Positions 26,866 through 35,386 of a stretch of 64,000 nucleotides of DNA are shown here, piece by piece. The stretch is from Pseudomonadota bacterium (lineage in GTDB: Bacteria > Pseudomonadota > Alphaproteobacteria > Rhizobiales > Hyphomicrobiaceae), in the NCBI GenBank assembly GCA_018242295.1, contig JAFECE010000002.1, forward strand, positions 124,001 to 188,000, written 5' to 3'. Under the pieces are notes generated by a model. The model was not told where the DNA came from. It searched no databases and worked only from the letters and a program-made list of their open reading frames with translations. Each line of letters starts with the position of its first letter. Within the stretch, counting starts at the first letter, position 1. The translations under genes were made by a program, and so were the position numbers.

Positions 26866-27000
26866 CGCCCCGGCCCCAAGGAACTGGTTTAAGCTGAAAA
26901 AGCCGCCGCTATGGGCGAGCCCCCGCAGGAATGTCAGACGATCTTTCCGGTAGGAAATAGTTACCCAAGCCGCAAGCTTCCTCACATATTTTCTGCTCGA
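26866..27000. repeat. Diverged direct repeat, copy 2
   Basis: This is the second copy of the unit at 26513, about 353 bp downstream in the same orientation. It begins CCCGCCCCGGCCCCAAGGAA and continues with TTTAAGCTGAAAAAGCCGCC, ending around a TAGGAAATAGTTAC segment. It may be a local duplication or an insertion-type repeat. Confidence 0.6.
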
Positions 27001-27475
27001 CGGCTGTTCCGTAGGGAACAATCTAGACGGGGGAGAACGAAGCGCGACGATGGCACACGATCATAAGCGCGAGTTTTACGGCGATCGCCACGAGCTACTT
27101 AATAAGTGCTAGAGGGGAGCGAGCTTGATGCTCCGCTACTCACGCTTGTACTTTTCTCGCAACCTGATCCTCTCGCTCGGTGAGATCAATAAGCTGGTTG
27201 GCTTGGCGACGGAGTTCGTCAGCGACCATAGGTGGCTGCGTCCGAAGCATTGAGGCAACGCTGAATTGGCTGCTGCGACTGCCAGCGTCGCCGCATTCGC
27301 TGCACGATCTGCAACGCCTGGATCATTCACATCATGCGCGAGCCCTATTCAATCGAGAATGATGAGTTGGGCAGACCTCGGGATTGGGAAGGGCATCAAC
27401 CCAAACCTGCTTCGGTCTCGAGCCGAACCTTCGTAACAGCATGGCAACCGCTCGGCGAGGGTTCAGATAGCATCG

Positions 27476-28483
27476 TCATTGCGGGGTGAGGGTGATGGTC
27501 AGCGTATCCGCATAGCTGCCGGCGGCAAGCGGTTGAGCATTGAGTTGCGGTGTGATCGAAACTCCTAAGCTTCCCGTTGGCGTATTGCCCGTAGTCAATG
27601 CGGTTGCCCCGGTTTCCGGCCCGCTCGCGGTCGGCACGGTCGCCGTGTTAAGCGAGGCGGTAGCACCCGAAAATGTGGCTGACGCTGCGTAGTCGATTAG
27701 CCGCTGTAATCCACTACCGCTACCGGCTGTAGTAACCGCGCCATTTTGCGATGTCATCTGCACATTTGCAGGGGTGTTACAAAAAGCATTCGGATAAGAC
27801 CGGTTGATGGGCGCCGTGTTTACGCTGCCGTTTGCGGTAATTGGAATCGTAGCCGTGTCGGCCGCAGGATGGTTTGTCCCGCCAATTGTACAAGATTTGG
27901 CGACCGCACCAGTCACAGTGAACGCTTGGCTGGATACCTTCGTCTGAAGGATGCCGGCCAGGGTGCTTGTAAAAATATCAAGTGTGATGTTGTCGATATA
28001 GCTGCCCGCCTGCTGGAGCAGGCTTGGCTGAGACTGCGCCCAAACTGTCACCGCGACACTGAAGTTGCTGACCGATAGAACGGAGGCGGGGAAAGTAAAT
28101 GGCAATACATTCGAGGCGGAAGGTATTCCGCCGCCGGTATAGAGCAACGTGTTGCCACCGCTGCTTGACGTTTGCAGGGTATAGGGCAGAGTGGCCGTTC
28201 CGCCTCCTGAAAGTAACATGGAAGCCGGTAGCGATGACCGATTGAACGAAATTGCCGCTGCGCACCCACCTGCCAAATCGCCGAGAGCCGCGAGAAAAGT
28301 TCCACTGATCGTAATGCTTATAGGCTGCGCAACCGGCGGCGTTGGTGGCGCGTAAGTTCCAGTACTGGCGCTCAGCGGCGTCGCGCTCGCCGATAGAATC
28401 GAGCAAACGGCATTCGCATGGTTCGAACACAAACCACCGAAGGCGGCGGCCAACAACAATACAGCGGCGATACGTGAGGACAT
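27476..28483 (-). CDS. Fimbrial tip adhesin, spore-coat-U (SCPU) type, CsuE-like
   Basis: The 335-residue product has a signal peptide (VLLLAAAFGGLCSNHANA) and two SCPU-type pilin domains. The second ends with the typical SYADTLTITLTPQ donor-type strand, and KSCTIGG marks its N-terminal beta strand. Two-domain SCPU proteins at the end of archaic chaperone-usher operons are tip adhesins, as CsuE in Acinetobacter. Its ATG overlaps the usher stop by one base (TAATG), so translation is coupled. It would be exported and assembled through the usher on the cell surface. Confidence 0.8.
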   Translation of the reverse strand: MSSRIAAVLLLAAAFGGLCSNHANAVCSILSASATPLSASTGTYAPPTPPVAQPISITISGTFLAALGDLAGGCAAAISFNRSSLPASMLLSGGGTATLPYTLQTSSSGGNTLLYTGGGIPSASNVLPFTFPASVLSVSNFSVAVTVWAQSQPSLLQQAGSYIDNITLDIFTSTLAGILQTKVSSQAFTVTGAVAKSCTIGGTNHPAADTATIPITANGSVNTAPINRSYPNAFCNTPANVQMTSQNGAVTTAGSGSGLQRLIDYAASATFSGATASLNTATVPTASGPETGATALTTGNTPTGSLGVSITPQLNAQPLAAGSYADTLTITLTPQ

Positions 28484-31194
28484 TATGGCGCCTCCGCCGG
28501 ATGCAGCGTGCCGGCCTTGAACAGGCCTCCCACATTTGCGGGAATATCCAATACGAATCGTGTCGGAGCGCCATCAGTCGCCATTTCGAGGATCCAGCGC
28601 CCCGGTGCCAATCCGTCGGCGCCGAACCTGCCTGACGCATTTGTGAAAACAGCAACTGTCTTATCGGCATGCTCAGCGTTACGCGCGGTGCCCGTCAGCA
28701 AGGCCACGGGCTCACCGTCAGTGAATTGTAGCGTTCCATAGGCGGAAACGGAATAGTCCGATCCGACTTCCAATGCGTAGCTGCCCTTCAACGGCGCGAA
28801 GGTGTCAAATGAGGCCGCGCCCAAGCTGTACCCGACAGGCAAGTCATCAACATCGATATGTATCGTCGAGGGCGCATAAGCAGGCAGATCCGTCACTATT
28901 GCCGGCCCCCATCCATCGGCGACGGCGCGAACATTTTCACCACTGCCGACAGTAACGGTATTGCCGGCAATGCTCTCATGTGGATAGACAATCGCGAATG
29001 CATCTCCTGTTATTGGCGCACCAATTGCGAAATGCCCATCGGCAAAGGCGATCGACGTTCCGACTTGCAGCGAGGTTCGCTGTTGGCTAGGCCTGGGGCG
29101 AAAATCGGAAATGGAAACTCCGTCGAACCCAGAATTTTGAATAAGTCGAACTTGGGCACGATTGCCGTAGTAACCGACCACGCCGTCGACCGACGCGCGA
29201 TCGTCGAACTTGTTATGTTGCACGTTCACGCTCGTATCCCAGCGGCCAATGCCGTTACCAGACGTACGATACGCAGACACGTCTGATTGCTCGTCAAGTG
29301 TATCAAATCCAGCGCTGATATTGGTTTGCTCATCCGGACGCCCAAACAGTCGGACACCTACGCGGAACTCGCATCCCTTAGGTTCTCGAGGATCGAGATT
29401 CGAAAGATAGGATTCGTTCGAAACGCCGAGGGTTAAGCTCCCTGACAATGCCGCCGTCAACGATCGTGAGAACGTAGCGTCAACGCCGTAGCGATCACTT
29501 GACGCGAGAAACGCGCTTCCGAACTGCTCGTCATTGACGAACTGATAGCGTCCGGAAATCGATCCCATCGTGCCGTATCCGACAGGGGCGGAATAGGTCG
29601 CGTTGAGGTTCAGCCAATAATCCCATTGCGGAAAAATGATGCCAGTCTCCACGGCGTTGATTTCGCCGGCAGTGCGGAAACCCGGGCTTCGATATTCCGC
29701 AGCAAGATGGAAGCTCTCGCCACCCCCATCGGTGAAACCACGAAAATTTATGGCGGACCAGTCAATACCTGCCGCTATTCCGGCGCCAGCGTCGCCCACA
29801 GACGCTGCCCCGCGCACTCCTATCAGCCCCCAAGCAAAATCCGTCAAGATTCCCGCACCGCCCATCAGCACATTGGTATCGGCCTGAAGATCGAGTTCTC
29901 CCGTCAGATCGTCACGCAATCCGTACCGATAGAATCCGCCGGCCATAGAGAGATCGGGGAGATAGTCACGTGCCTCGTCTCGCAGGTATGACGGCACGCC
30001 CGCCGTAAGGCCCCATTCGCTTTTTCCGAATGCGAGAAGGTTCATATCAAAGAAGGACGTAAAGGAAAGGTGTTGCTGCTTTCCAGTGTCATCGGTGATG
30101 TTAATGTCGACATCATTTGCACCGGTCACCAGGGGCAAGTCGCGGATATTATATGTGCCAGGACGCAACTGTATCCGCTGCTGCACGATACCGTTGATGC
30201 GGATTTCGACATCGGATGGCCTGTTGATAAGAAATGAACCCCCGCCCGTGGGCGCGAACGTATTCGCAGGGCTCAACTTGCGGCCTGATTTCTCGATCGA
30301 TACGCCTAGTAAATTTGGTGTGTTTTGAAAGCTGGCTCCCAGCGGCTCGACATCGCCGGCTTCCATGCGGATGCGGTCTTCTGGCATATCGTAGACGAGA
30401 CGCGATATCTGCCGCTTGAACCCTGGCGAATGCGTATAAGAACAGAGCGCTCTCACCGGACAAACGTTGACGTCGACGTCGCCTGCCAATACCCCTGAGT
30501 TCTCGAACACGAAGTTGCCGGCACGAAAGGCAGAATCGAATTCAAGGTGCGCACCTGTCGCCGAACCAAAATTCGCATCGGAAGTGTGCATTTCCCATTG
30601 ATGATCGATGCTGGCAAAGAGGTTGATGTAGCCGGATAGCTTAGCGGGAGGTGCCAATACCGAACTCTGCGGGGATTGATGATTTCCGGAAAGAAAAATA
30701 TCGGATGACGCCCGCAGCTCGGCTGGCGCGGAAAATGTGAGCTCCTGCAAGGCCGGATCAAATCGAATATCGAAGCCAGCGGCTGCAAACATCAAGAGTG
30801 GAACGAATGGCGTGCCGGTCCCAACAGCCTCTAAGCGCTGACGAGCGGCCGCATTCAAACTCGTTGCAAGCATTTGGACAAGCGCGGCTCGACTGACCAA
30901 AATTGAGTCGTCCGCATTGATCCGGATCGGTATGTCGCCGAGCTCTCGACCGTTGTCTTTCATAGGGACATTCGTATCGATTGGCCTGCCGGTCGTATTC
31001 AAACGGTTCGAAACAGGCGAGGCATACTCCACGCTCGACACTGGCGATGCGTACCCCGGCCCGGAAAGTGCCATCACGAAAATCACAAGGGGCACGATCA
31101 GCCAACGCAGCCGCGGAAAAAGTGCGCCGATTGGAAAATGGCATCGACCGGCACCAAGCTCGCGACCTTGGCTCTCTCGTCCGCACTGTGCCAT
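28483..31194 (-). CDS. Outer-membrane fimbrial usher (FimD/PapC family, CsuD-like)
   Basis: The usher is about 900 residues and the start is uncertain: the ATG at 31194 is used, and a TTG at 31236 overlapping the chaperone gene is the alternative. It has a signal segment (LIVPLVIFVMALSGPGYA), an N-terminal chaperone-binding domain (DIPIRINADDSILVSRAALVQML) and a long beta-barrel. GGGSFLINRPSDVEIRINGIVQQRIQLRPGTYNIRDLPLVTGANDVDI is the family core, followed by the C-terminal domains. Ushers form the pore through which chaperone-bound subunits are polymerised. Confidence 0.88.
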   Translation of the reverse strand: MAQCGRESQGRELGAGRCHFPIGALFPRLRWLIVPLVIFVMALSGPGYASPVSSVEYASPVSNRLNTTGRPIDTNVPMKDNGRELGDIPIRINADDSILVSRAALVQMLATSLNAAARQRLEAVGTGTPFVPLLMFAAAGFDIRFDPALQELTFSAPAELRASSDIFLSGNHQSPQSSVLAPPAKLSGYINLFASIDHQWEMHTSDANFGSATGAHLEFDSAFRAGNFVFENSGVLAGDVDVNVCPVRALCSYTHSPGFKRQISRLVYDMPEDRIRMEAGDVEPLGASFQNTPNLLGVSIEKSGRKLSPANTFAPTGGGSFLINRPSDVEIRINGIVQQRIQLRPGTYNIRDLPLVTGANDVDINITDDTGKQQHLSFTSFFDMNLLAFGKSEWGLTAGVPSYLRDEARDYLPDLSMAGGFYRYGLRDDLTGELDLQADTNVLMGGAGILTDFAWGLIGVRGAASVGDAGAGIAAGIDWSAINFRGFTDGGGESFHLAAEYRSPGFRTAGEINAVETGIIFPQWDYWLNLNATYSAPVGYGTMGSISGRYQFVNDEQFGSAFLASSDRYGVDATFSRSLTAALSGSLTLGVSNESYLSNLDPREPKGCEFRVGVRLFGRPDEQTNISAGFDTLDEQSDVSAYRTSGNGIGRWDTSVNVQHNKFDDRASVDGVVGYYGNRAQVRLIQNSGFDGVSISDFRPRPSQQRTSLQVGTSIAFADGHFAIGAPITGDAFAIVYPHESIAGNTVTVGSGENVRAVADGWGPAIVTDLPAYAPSTIHIDVDDLPVGYSLGAASFDTFAPLKGSYALEVGSDYSVSAYGTLQFTDGEPVALLTGTARNAEHADKTVAVFTNASGRFGADGLAPGRWILEMATDGAPTRFVLDIPANVGGLFKAGTLHPAEAP

Positions 31195-31213
31195 CGTGGT
31201 CAAAGCATATCGC

Positions 31214-31948
31214 CTAGGGCTTTGGCCTGTATTCAAGGCTCGATCGAACCAACGTCACGTTAGGCGGCAATGTCACCGGCAGTACGAATTGACGTCGATG
31301 CCCCGGCTGCACTAGCCCGATGCCGAAAGTCTGCGCGAGTTCGCCGCTCGAAAGAGATGCCGACCAATCGCCGCTTGACATCTGCACGGTTGATTGCGGA
31401 AACAGCGCATGGACGTTGGTCGGATTGAACACCGTGAGCGTTGGATGTCGCCGCCCATTCGCATCCGTCACCACGCTCGTCTTCACGACTTCAAGCGCCG
31501 GTGTGCCGCGCGGTGGCGCAACATTGACCATTACGCCCATGCCGAAAACCACCTGCACGCTTCTCGCCTGCTTCGGCAGCTTCACAGGAATCTGGTTGAC
31601 GTAGACGAGAAACGTCTCGCTTTTTTCAAGCAAAGGCTCGCCAAGCCATTGGATGCGAAAATTCTGCGTGGCGCCCGGCGGAATAAGGGCCTGTGGAGGC
31701 ATGATCAGGAATTCATCGCCTGCTGGACTTGCCTTCGGAACTCCCGCTTCGTCCAACGTTGCTTTCTTTACGACAAGTTCAACAGCGAGTGCGCCCGCAC
31801 CATCATTGACGACGGCGATCGCCCCGCGGCTGCTCCGGCCCGTAGACGTCATTTCAATTTGAGTGGGCGTCACGGTCATCGCATCGGCCGCGTGCGCGAT
31901 CAATTGGCAGAAAAACAGCACAATGAGCATCGTGCGAGGAAGCACCAT
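31214..31948 (-). CDS. Periplasmic fimbrial chaperone (CsuC-like)
   Basis: The ATG at 31948, behind a GGAGAGG-type site, gives 244 residues with a signal peptide (MLIVLFFCQLIAHAADA). The two-domain PapD-like chaperone fold is indicated by an early MTVTPTQIEM strand, FRIQWLGEPLLEKSETFLVYVNQIPVKLP in the first domain, and VNVAPPRGTPALEV. Chaperones of this type stabilise pilin subunits in the periplasm by donor-strand complementation. The gene lies between pilin and usher, the usual archaic-family order. Its stop is 19 bp from the usher ATG at 31194. Confidence 0.85.
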   Translation of the reverse strand: MVLPRTMLIVLFFCQLIAHAADAMTVTPTQIEMTSTGRSSRGAIAVVNDGAGALAVELVVKKATLDEAGVPKASPAGDEFLIMPPQALIPPGATQNFRIQWLGEPLLEKSETFLVYVNQIPVKLPKQARSVQVVFGMGVMVNVAPPRGTPALEVVKTSVVTDANGRRHPTLTVFNPTNVHALFPQSTVQMSSGDWSASLSSGELAQTFGIGLVQPGHRRQFVLPVTLPPNVTLVRSSLEYRPKP

Positions 31949-32007
31949 GGTGGGCCTCTCCGAAATGGTTTTTGTTTTTTGTGAACGCAAAGCCCTGTGT
32001 GGGGCTG

Positions 32008-32559
32008 TTACTGTGGGGTAAGAAGGACGAAAAGCGAGTCGGAGTAATTGCCGCCGATGAGCGGTTGAGAATTTGCTTCGGGGGTTATCGTAACGTTGAG
32101 ATTGCCGGAGCCGGCCGACACGGGTTCAGCGATGCCCGTTTCCTGTCCGGTAGCCGTGGGAATTGTTGCCGTATCGATCGTCGCCGTTTGTCCGTTCCAA
32201 GTCGCTGCGGCCTGATAGTTGATGATATTGGCGAAGCCGCTCCCGGTCGCAGCGTTTTTGACTGCTCCCTGGGTGGATCGCAACTGAAGCGTCGCGGGCC
32301 CATTACAGACGACGTTGACATAGGGGGCGTTGGCAGGGGTAATTGGAGAAACGATCACATTGCCCGATGCATTGACGCCGATCGTCGCCGTATCGATAAC
32401 GCCGGTCGACGCGCCGTTGATAGTGCATGAACTTTGAACAGTCGCTGAAATTTGGATTTCTTGCTGAGCGGCCTGTGCCAGGGCGCCGGCTGTAAATTTG
32501 CTGAAACAGATCAGTCCAAGAACAATTCTTTTTCCATTAATCATGGCGAGCCAATTCAT
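32008..32559 (-). CDS. Spore-coat-U domain major pilin (CsuA/B-like)
   Basis: The likely start is the ATG at 32559 (183 residues); 32583 and 32544 are alternatives. A signal peptide (IVLGLICFSKFTAGALA) precedes a single SCPU domain with SSCTINGAS near the N-terminus and a final NYSDSLFVLLTPQ strand, the same pattern as the adhesin's second domain. It is the first gene of the fimbrial operon and the only single-domain pilin. The Acinetobacter csu operon has several minor subunits, so this is a reduced version. Confidence 0.82.
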   Translation of the reverse strand: MNWLAMINGKRIVLGLICFSKFTAGALAQAAQQEIQISATVQSSCTINGASTGVIDTATIGVNASGNVIVSPITPANAPYVNVVCNGPATLQLRSTQGAVKNAATGSGFANIINYQAAATWNGQTATIDTATIPTATGQETGIAEPVSAGSGNLNVTITPEANSQPLIGGNYSDSLFVLLTPQ

Positions 32560-32937
32560 TTCTGCTGAAATTTGCACCCACACGCATCGGGACCACCGGG
32601 CACAATAGTTTCAGGGCAGGGTTAATGCGCGATTAATACATAGAAGAATTCGAATATATTGATGACATCCGCCCGGTTATTCATAAAGTCTATTGCTTCC
32701 GCGCATTAGCGCTCGGGCTGATCGAGGCTTTCGCCTCGCTCGTCGTTCTGTACCTACCTCAGCATGCGGCGCGCCAGGGAGGGCTTGCCAATTGCCGGCT
32801 TGGCGCAGTTCCGGCCGCTGTTATCTTCGTACTGGGCTGTCAACTCGTTCCGACGTCGGAGCTAAGATATCGAATCTTCGTGCCGCGAACGCACCGTGAA
32901 TCGTCAGAATGGGAATTGAATTGGCGCTCTCCCCGTG
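32560..32937. other. Gap between fimbrial operon and right attachment site
   Basis: No gene is recognised. The fimbrial operon promoter should lie at the left end, where sequence just upstream of the pilin gene is AT-rich (about 32620-32690). Confidence 0.45.
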
Positions 32938-32984
32938 TGCCTTCTAAGCAGGGGGGCGGAGGTTCGAATCCTGCCTGGATCGCC
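32938..32984 (+). other. Right attachment site: degraded 3' copy of tRNA-Arg
   Basis: These 47 bases match bases 4500-4546 of the tRNA-Arg gene with four substitutions (at 32952, 32956, 32959 and 32976). The copy begins within the anticodon stem and lacks the 5' half, so it cannot be a tRNA gene. Two of the changes break T-stem or acceptor pairs. It is the attR-type scar of an element integrated at the tRNA. Confidence 0.85.
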
Positions 32985-33000
32985 GTTTTTCGACAATGAC

Positions 33001-33240
33001 CTAAGCATCGTTTTCCGGCTCCCGTGTCGCACTTTCTGAGGCCTGCGTCTCACTTTTTTGTTCGACGACTGTTCCCGGTGCTTCGAGGCAAGCTATCGCG
33101 GAAGCCGCCGGCTTTTTCTGCTGGGCGCGACGCGTGTATTTTCTGACCATAGCCGGCGTCGAACGTCCGGCGACCAGCGTGATTTCGGCGTCGGAACTTC
33201 CAGTCACGGCGACTTCAGTCGCGCGCGATCGAGCATGATG
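33001..33240 (-). pseudogene. C-terminal integrase (tyrosine recombinase) remnant
   Basis: The frame ending at 33001 encodes TGSSDAEITLVAGRSTPAMVRKYTRRAQQKK..., the typical C-terminus of a phage-type integrase: a SDAEI box and the Tyr-containing AMVRKYTR helix. Upstream of about 33240 the similarity stops, and the remaining four-fifths of the gene are missing. It points toward the tRNA-3' copy 16 bp away, in the same relation that the left integrase stump has to the intact tRNA. It is probably the integrase of an older element at the same site. Confidence 0.65.
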
Positions 33241-33453
33241 AGTTGGCCAGACTGCGTGATTAGGAGGGGCATCAAGAGGACAGATGTCCGATTTCTGAAG
33301 CTAAGTTCGCGGTGCAATGTTGAGCGAACGCAGCTGCGAGAAAGCCAAGCTGACCAAAGGCCGAGTGCAGGCTATCTTTAGCCTTGGCAGGATGTGCCCG
33401 TACTCGTTTCTTCGGGTCGTCGCCGCGACGCGTTGCGAATTGGAGGAGCTTTC

Positions 33454-33642
33454 ATGCTGGGTAAAGTGTCGATGGTCGCCGGTGCATTGAGCGTGCTGGT
33501 CATGTCCGCTGCTCCGATCGTAGCGAAGGAGAAAGCGAAGAAAGAACCGGCCAAGCCACATATCTATTCGCAAGTAGAATGCACGGGCATGAAAAAAATG
33601 CATTGGGATGATGCAACGCAGACGTGTCAGAAAAACAAGTAA
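33454..33642 (+). CDS. Small secreted protein
   Basis: The ATG at 33454 is preceded by GGAGGAG and gives 62 residues. A signal peptide (MVAGALSVLVMSAAPIVA) is followed by a Lys-rich linker and a tail with two Cys (VECTGMKKMHWDDATQTCQ) that could form a disulfide. No family was recognised. Confidence 0.6.
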   Translation: MLGKVSMVAGALSVLVMSAAPIVAKEKAKKEPAKPHIYSQVECTGMKKMHWDDATQTCQKNK

Positions 33643-33691
33643 CGTTGACCTGTCGGCGCTGGTCCCGATCCAACTAATAGATGGGGATGGC

Positions 33692-34075
33692 CTAGTCGCC
33701 ACGTGCGGCGGCTAGGCAGCGCGCGCGTGAGTTCAGTCGGCTGATTTCGAAAGCTTCGCCCACCGTGCGTGAGGCCAGGGCGACATTACCGATCACACCG
33801 GCGTGCCTCAGCTCGTACTGCGCACCAAACTTCAGTCCGAATTGCGGATCGGACAGGCGGCAGGCGCAGATTTCCAACAGCTCGAGATAGCGGAGGAGCG
33901 GCACGCGCCGATCAGGATCGGTCAGATCTCGGACCTCGAGACCGGCTCGGCGCAATGCATCCTCGGCGTCGACCCCACGCGAGCTTAAGTAAGAGTCGAG
34001 ACCGTAAACGACGCTCGCCAGGTTGATGGTCGGCAGCGCGATATTCTTGGCTGGAGCGCGTCCCTTCGTTGTCAT
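33692..34075 (-). pseudogene. Truncated AraC-type regulator (N-terminal domain only)
   Basis: The 127-residue frame matches the arabinose-binding-like N-terminal domain of OruR/ArgR-type AraC regulators (ASVVYGLDSYLSSRGVDAEDALRRAGL...LLRYLELLEICACRLSDPQFGLKFGAQYELRHAGVIGNVALAS). It stops shortly after, so the C-terminal pair of helix-turn-helix motifs needed for DNA binding is absent. It is divergent from the methyltransferase gene by 114 bp, suggesting a former regulator-target pair. Confidence 0.65.
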
Positions 34076-34189
34076 TGGCGCCAACTCGCAAGCTTTTGGC
34101 GGATTATATCAAGACCGCCCGAATTTTTGCCGGCTATTCAGACCGCATAAACGATCGCTTTCGGCAACGCCATGCGAAGGGACGAGACC

Positions 34190-35263
34190 ATGACGCAACC
34201 TATACCACCGCCATTACAGCGCGACATCGAAGCCTTCATCGGCCGGGTCATCGGTGACCTGGGCGCCGCTTTTTCAGGTGTTCTGGTCAATGTCGGGCGA
34301 AAGCTTGGCCTCTATCAAGCAATGCTCGATCTCGGCACCTGCACGACGGCGGAACTCGCCGAGAAGACCGGCGTCCGGGAGCGCTATGTGCGAGAGTGGC
34401 TCGCCAACCAGGTGGCCGGCGGCTACGTTGCGTACGATCCCGAGAACCAGACTTACAGCCTGCCGCCGGCGCAAGCGATGGTACTGGCGAACGATCAAAG
34501 CCCCATTTTTATGGTGCCCGCCTTTGAGGTCGCGTCTTCGTTTTGGTTGGACGAGGACCTGATCGTCGAGACGTTCCGGTCGGGTGAAGGACTAGGCTGG
34601 CACGCCCACAACCATCGTCTGTTCTGCGGCACCGAAAGCTTTTTCCGCACCGGCTATCGCGCACATCTGGTCAACGATTGGCTGCCGGCGCTCGATGGCA
34701 TCATCGGGCGTTTGCAAAGCGGCGCCCGCGTTGCAGACATTGGCTGCGGACACGGCGCCTCCACCATTATGATGGCGCAGGCCTTCCCCAAGTCGAGCTT
34801 CTTAGGGGTCGACTATCATGATGCGTCGATCGTGACTGCCCGCAAGCGCGCCATTGAGGAAGGTGTGGCCACCAACATCGCTTTCGAGGTCATGACGGCG
34901 ACCGAGTTCCACGGCCGCGACTTCGACCTGATCTGTTTCATGGACTGCCTGCACGATCTCGGCGATCCGGTCGGTGCGCTCGCGTCCTGCCGTAGGGCGC
35001 TCAAGCCCGATGGCAAGGTGCTCTTGGTTGAGCCTTATGCAGGAGACCGATTGGAGGAAAATCTGAATCCCATCGGCCGGATGTACTACGCCGCATCCGC
35101 CATGGCGTGCACGCCAAACTCACTGTCACAGGATGTTGGGCTCGGCCTAGGTGCCCAGGCGGGCGAACAACGCCTTCGCGAAGTGGCGCGGCAAGCCGGA
35201 TATTCCAATCTGCGCCGGGCGTCGCAAACGCCCGTCAACCTGATCCTCGAACTAACCCCTTAA
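34190..35263 (+). CDS. Class I SAM-dependent methyltransferase
   Basis: The ATG at 34190 follows AGGGACGAG and gives 357 residues. The N-terminus is a winged-helix dimerisation-like region (LYQAMLDLGTCTTAELAEKTGVRERYVREWLANQVAGGYV), as in many small-molecule O/N-methyltransferases. The Rossmann SAM site is VADIGCGHGAS near residue 182, with a following acidic strand FLGVDYHDAS and the post-motif FMDCLHDLGDP. It should methylate a small molecule in the cytoplasm; the substrate is unknown. Confidence 0.8.
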   Translation: MTQPIPPPLQRDIEAFIGRVIGDLGAAFSGVLVNVGRKLGLYQAMLDLGTCTTAELAEKTGVRERYVREWLANQVAGGYVAYDPENQTYSLPPAQAMVLANDQSPIFMVPAFEVASSFWLDEDLIVETFRSGEGLGWHAHNHRLFCGTESFFRTGYRAHLVNDWLPALDGIIGRLQSGARVADIGCGHGASTIMMAQAFPKSSFLGVDYHDASIVTARKRAIEEGVATNIAFEVMTATEFHGRDFDLICFMDCLHDLGDPVGALASCRRALKPDGKVLLVEPYAGDRLEENLNPIGRMYYAASAMACTPNSLSQDVGLGLGAQAGEQRLREVARQAGYSNLRRASQTPVNLILELTP

Positions 35264-35336
35264 ATTGCACGCGGACTGTCCGATTTTCGCACCTCTTTCA
35301 ACGGTCCGACGGCCCATCAAACGACGCGAGAAGCGG

Positions 35337-35354
35337 AAGCGGCGCGCGCCGCTT
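35337..35354. terminator. Palindrome between convergent genes
   Basis: An 18-bp perfect inverted repeat (AAGCGGCGC/GCGCCGCTT) lies between the convergent methyltransferase and OmpA-fusion genes. It could act as a bidirectional transcription stop, although no strong T run follows. Confidence 0.35.
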
Positions 35355-35386
35355 TGCTCTTGCGCTGGGCAGCGGAGCCTTTTCGC

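Larger units (their letters stand above)
26398..27475. other. Degraded island stretch with two diverged repeats
   Basis: No intact gene is visible in about 1.1 kb. The segment carries a pair of similar 100-150 bp units (see the repeat entries) and short decayed frames. Near its right end (27140-27250, minus) is a 36-codon frame (MLRTQPPMVADELRRQANQL...) that might be a gene tail. Confidence 0.45.

Noticed and set aside
27334-27489. A short forward gene over the fimbrial operon end
   Set aside because: It overlaps the adhesin stop on the other strand and its only notable part is the 40-bp repeat. There is no start signal.
32938-32984. A second tRNA-Arg gene
   Set aside because: Only the anticodon-to-3' half is present, stem pairs are broken, and no 5' acceptor or D-arm lies upstream. 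It is an attachment-site copy.
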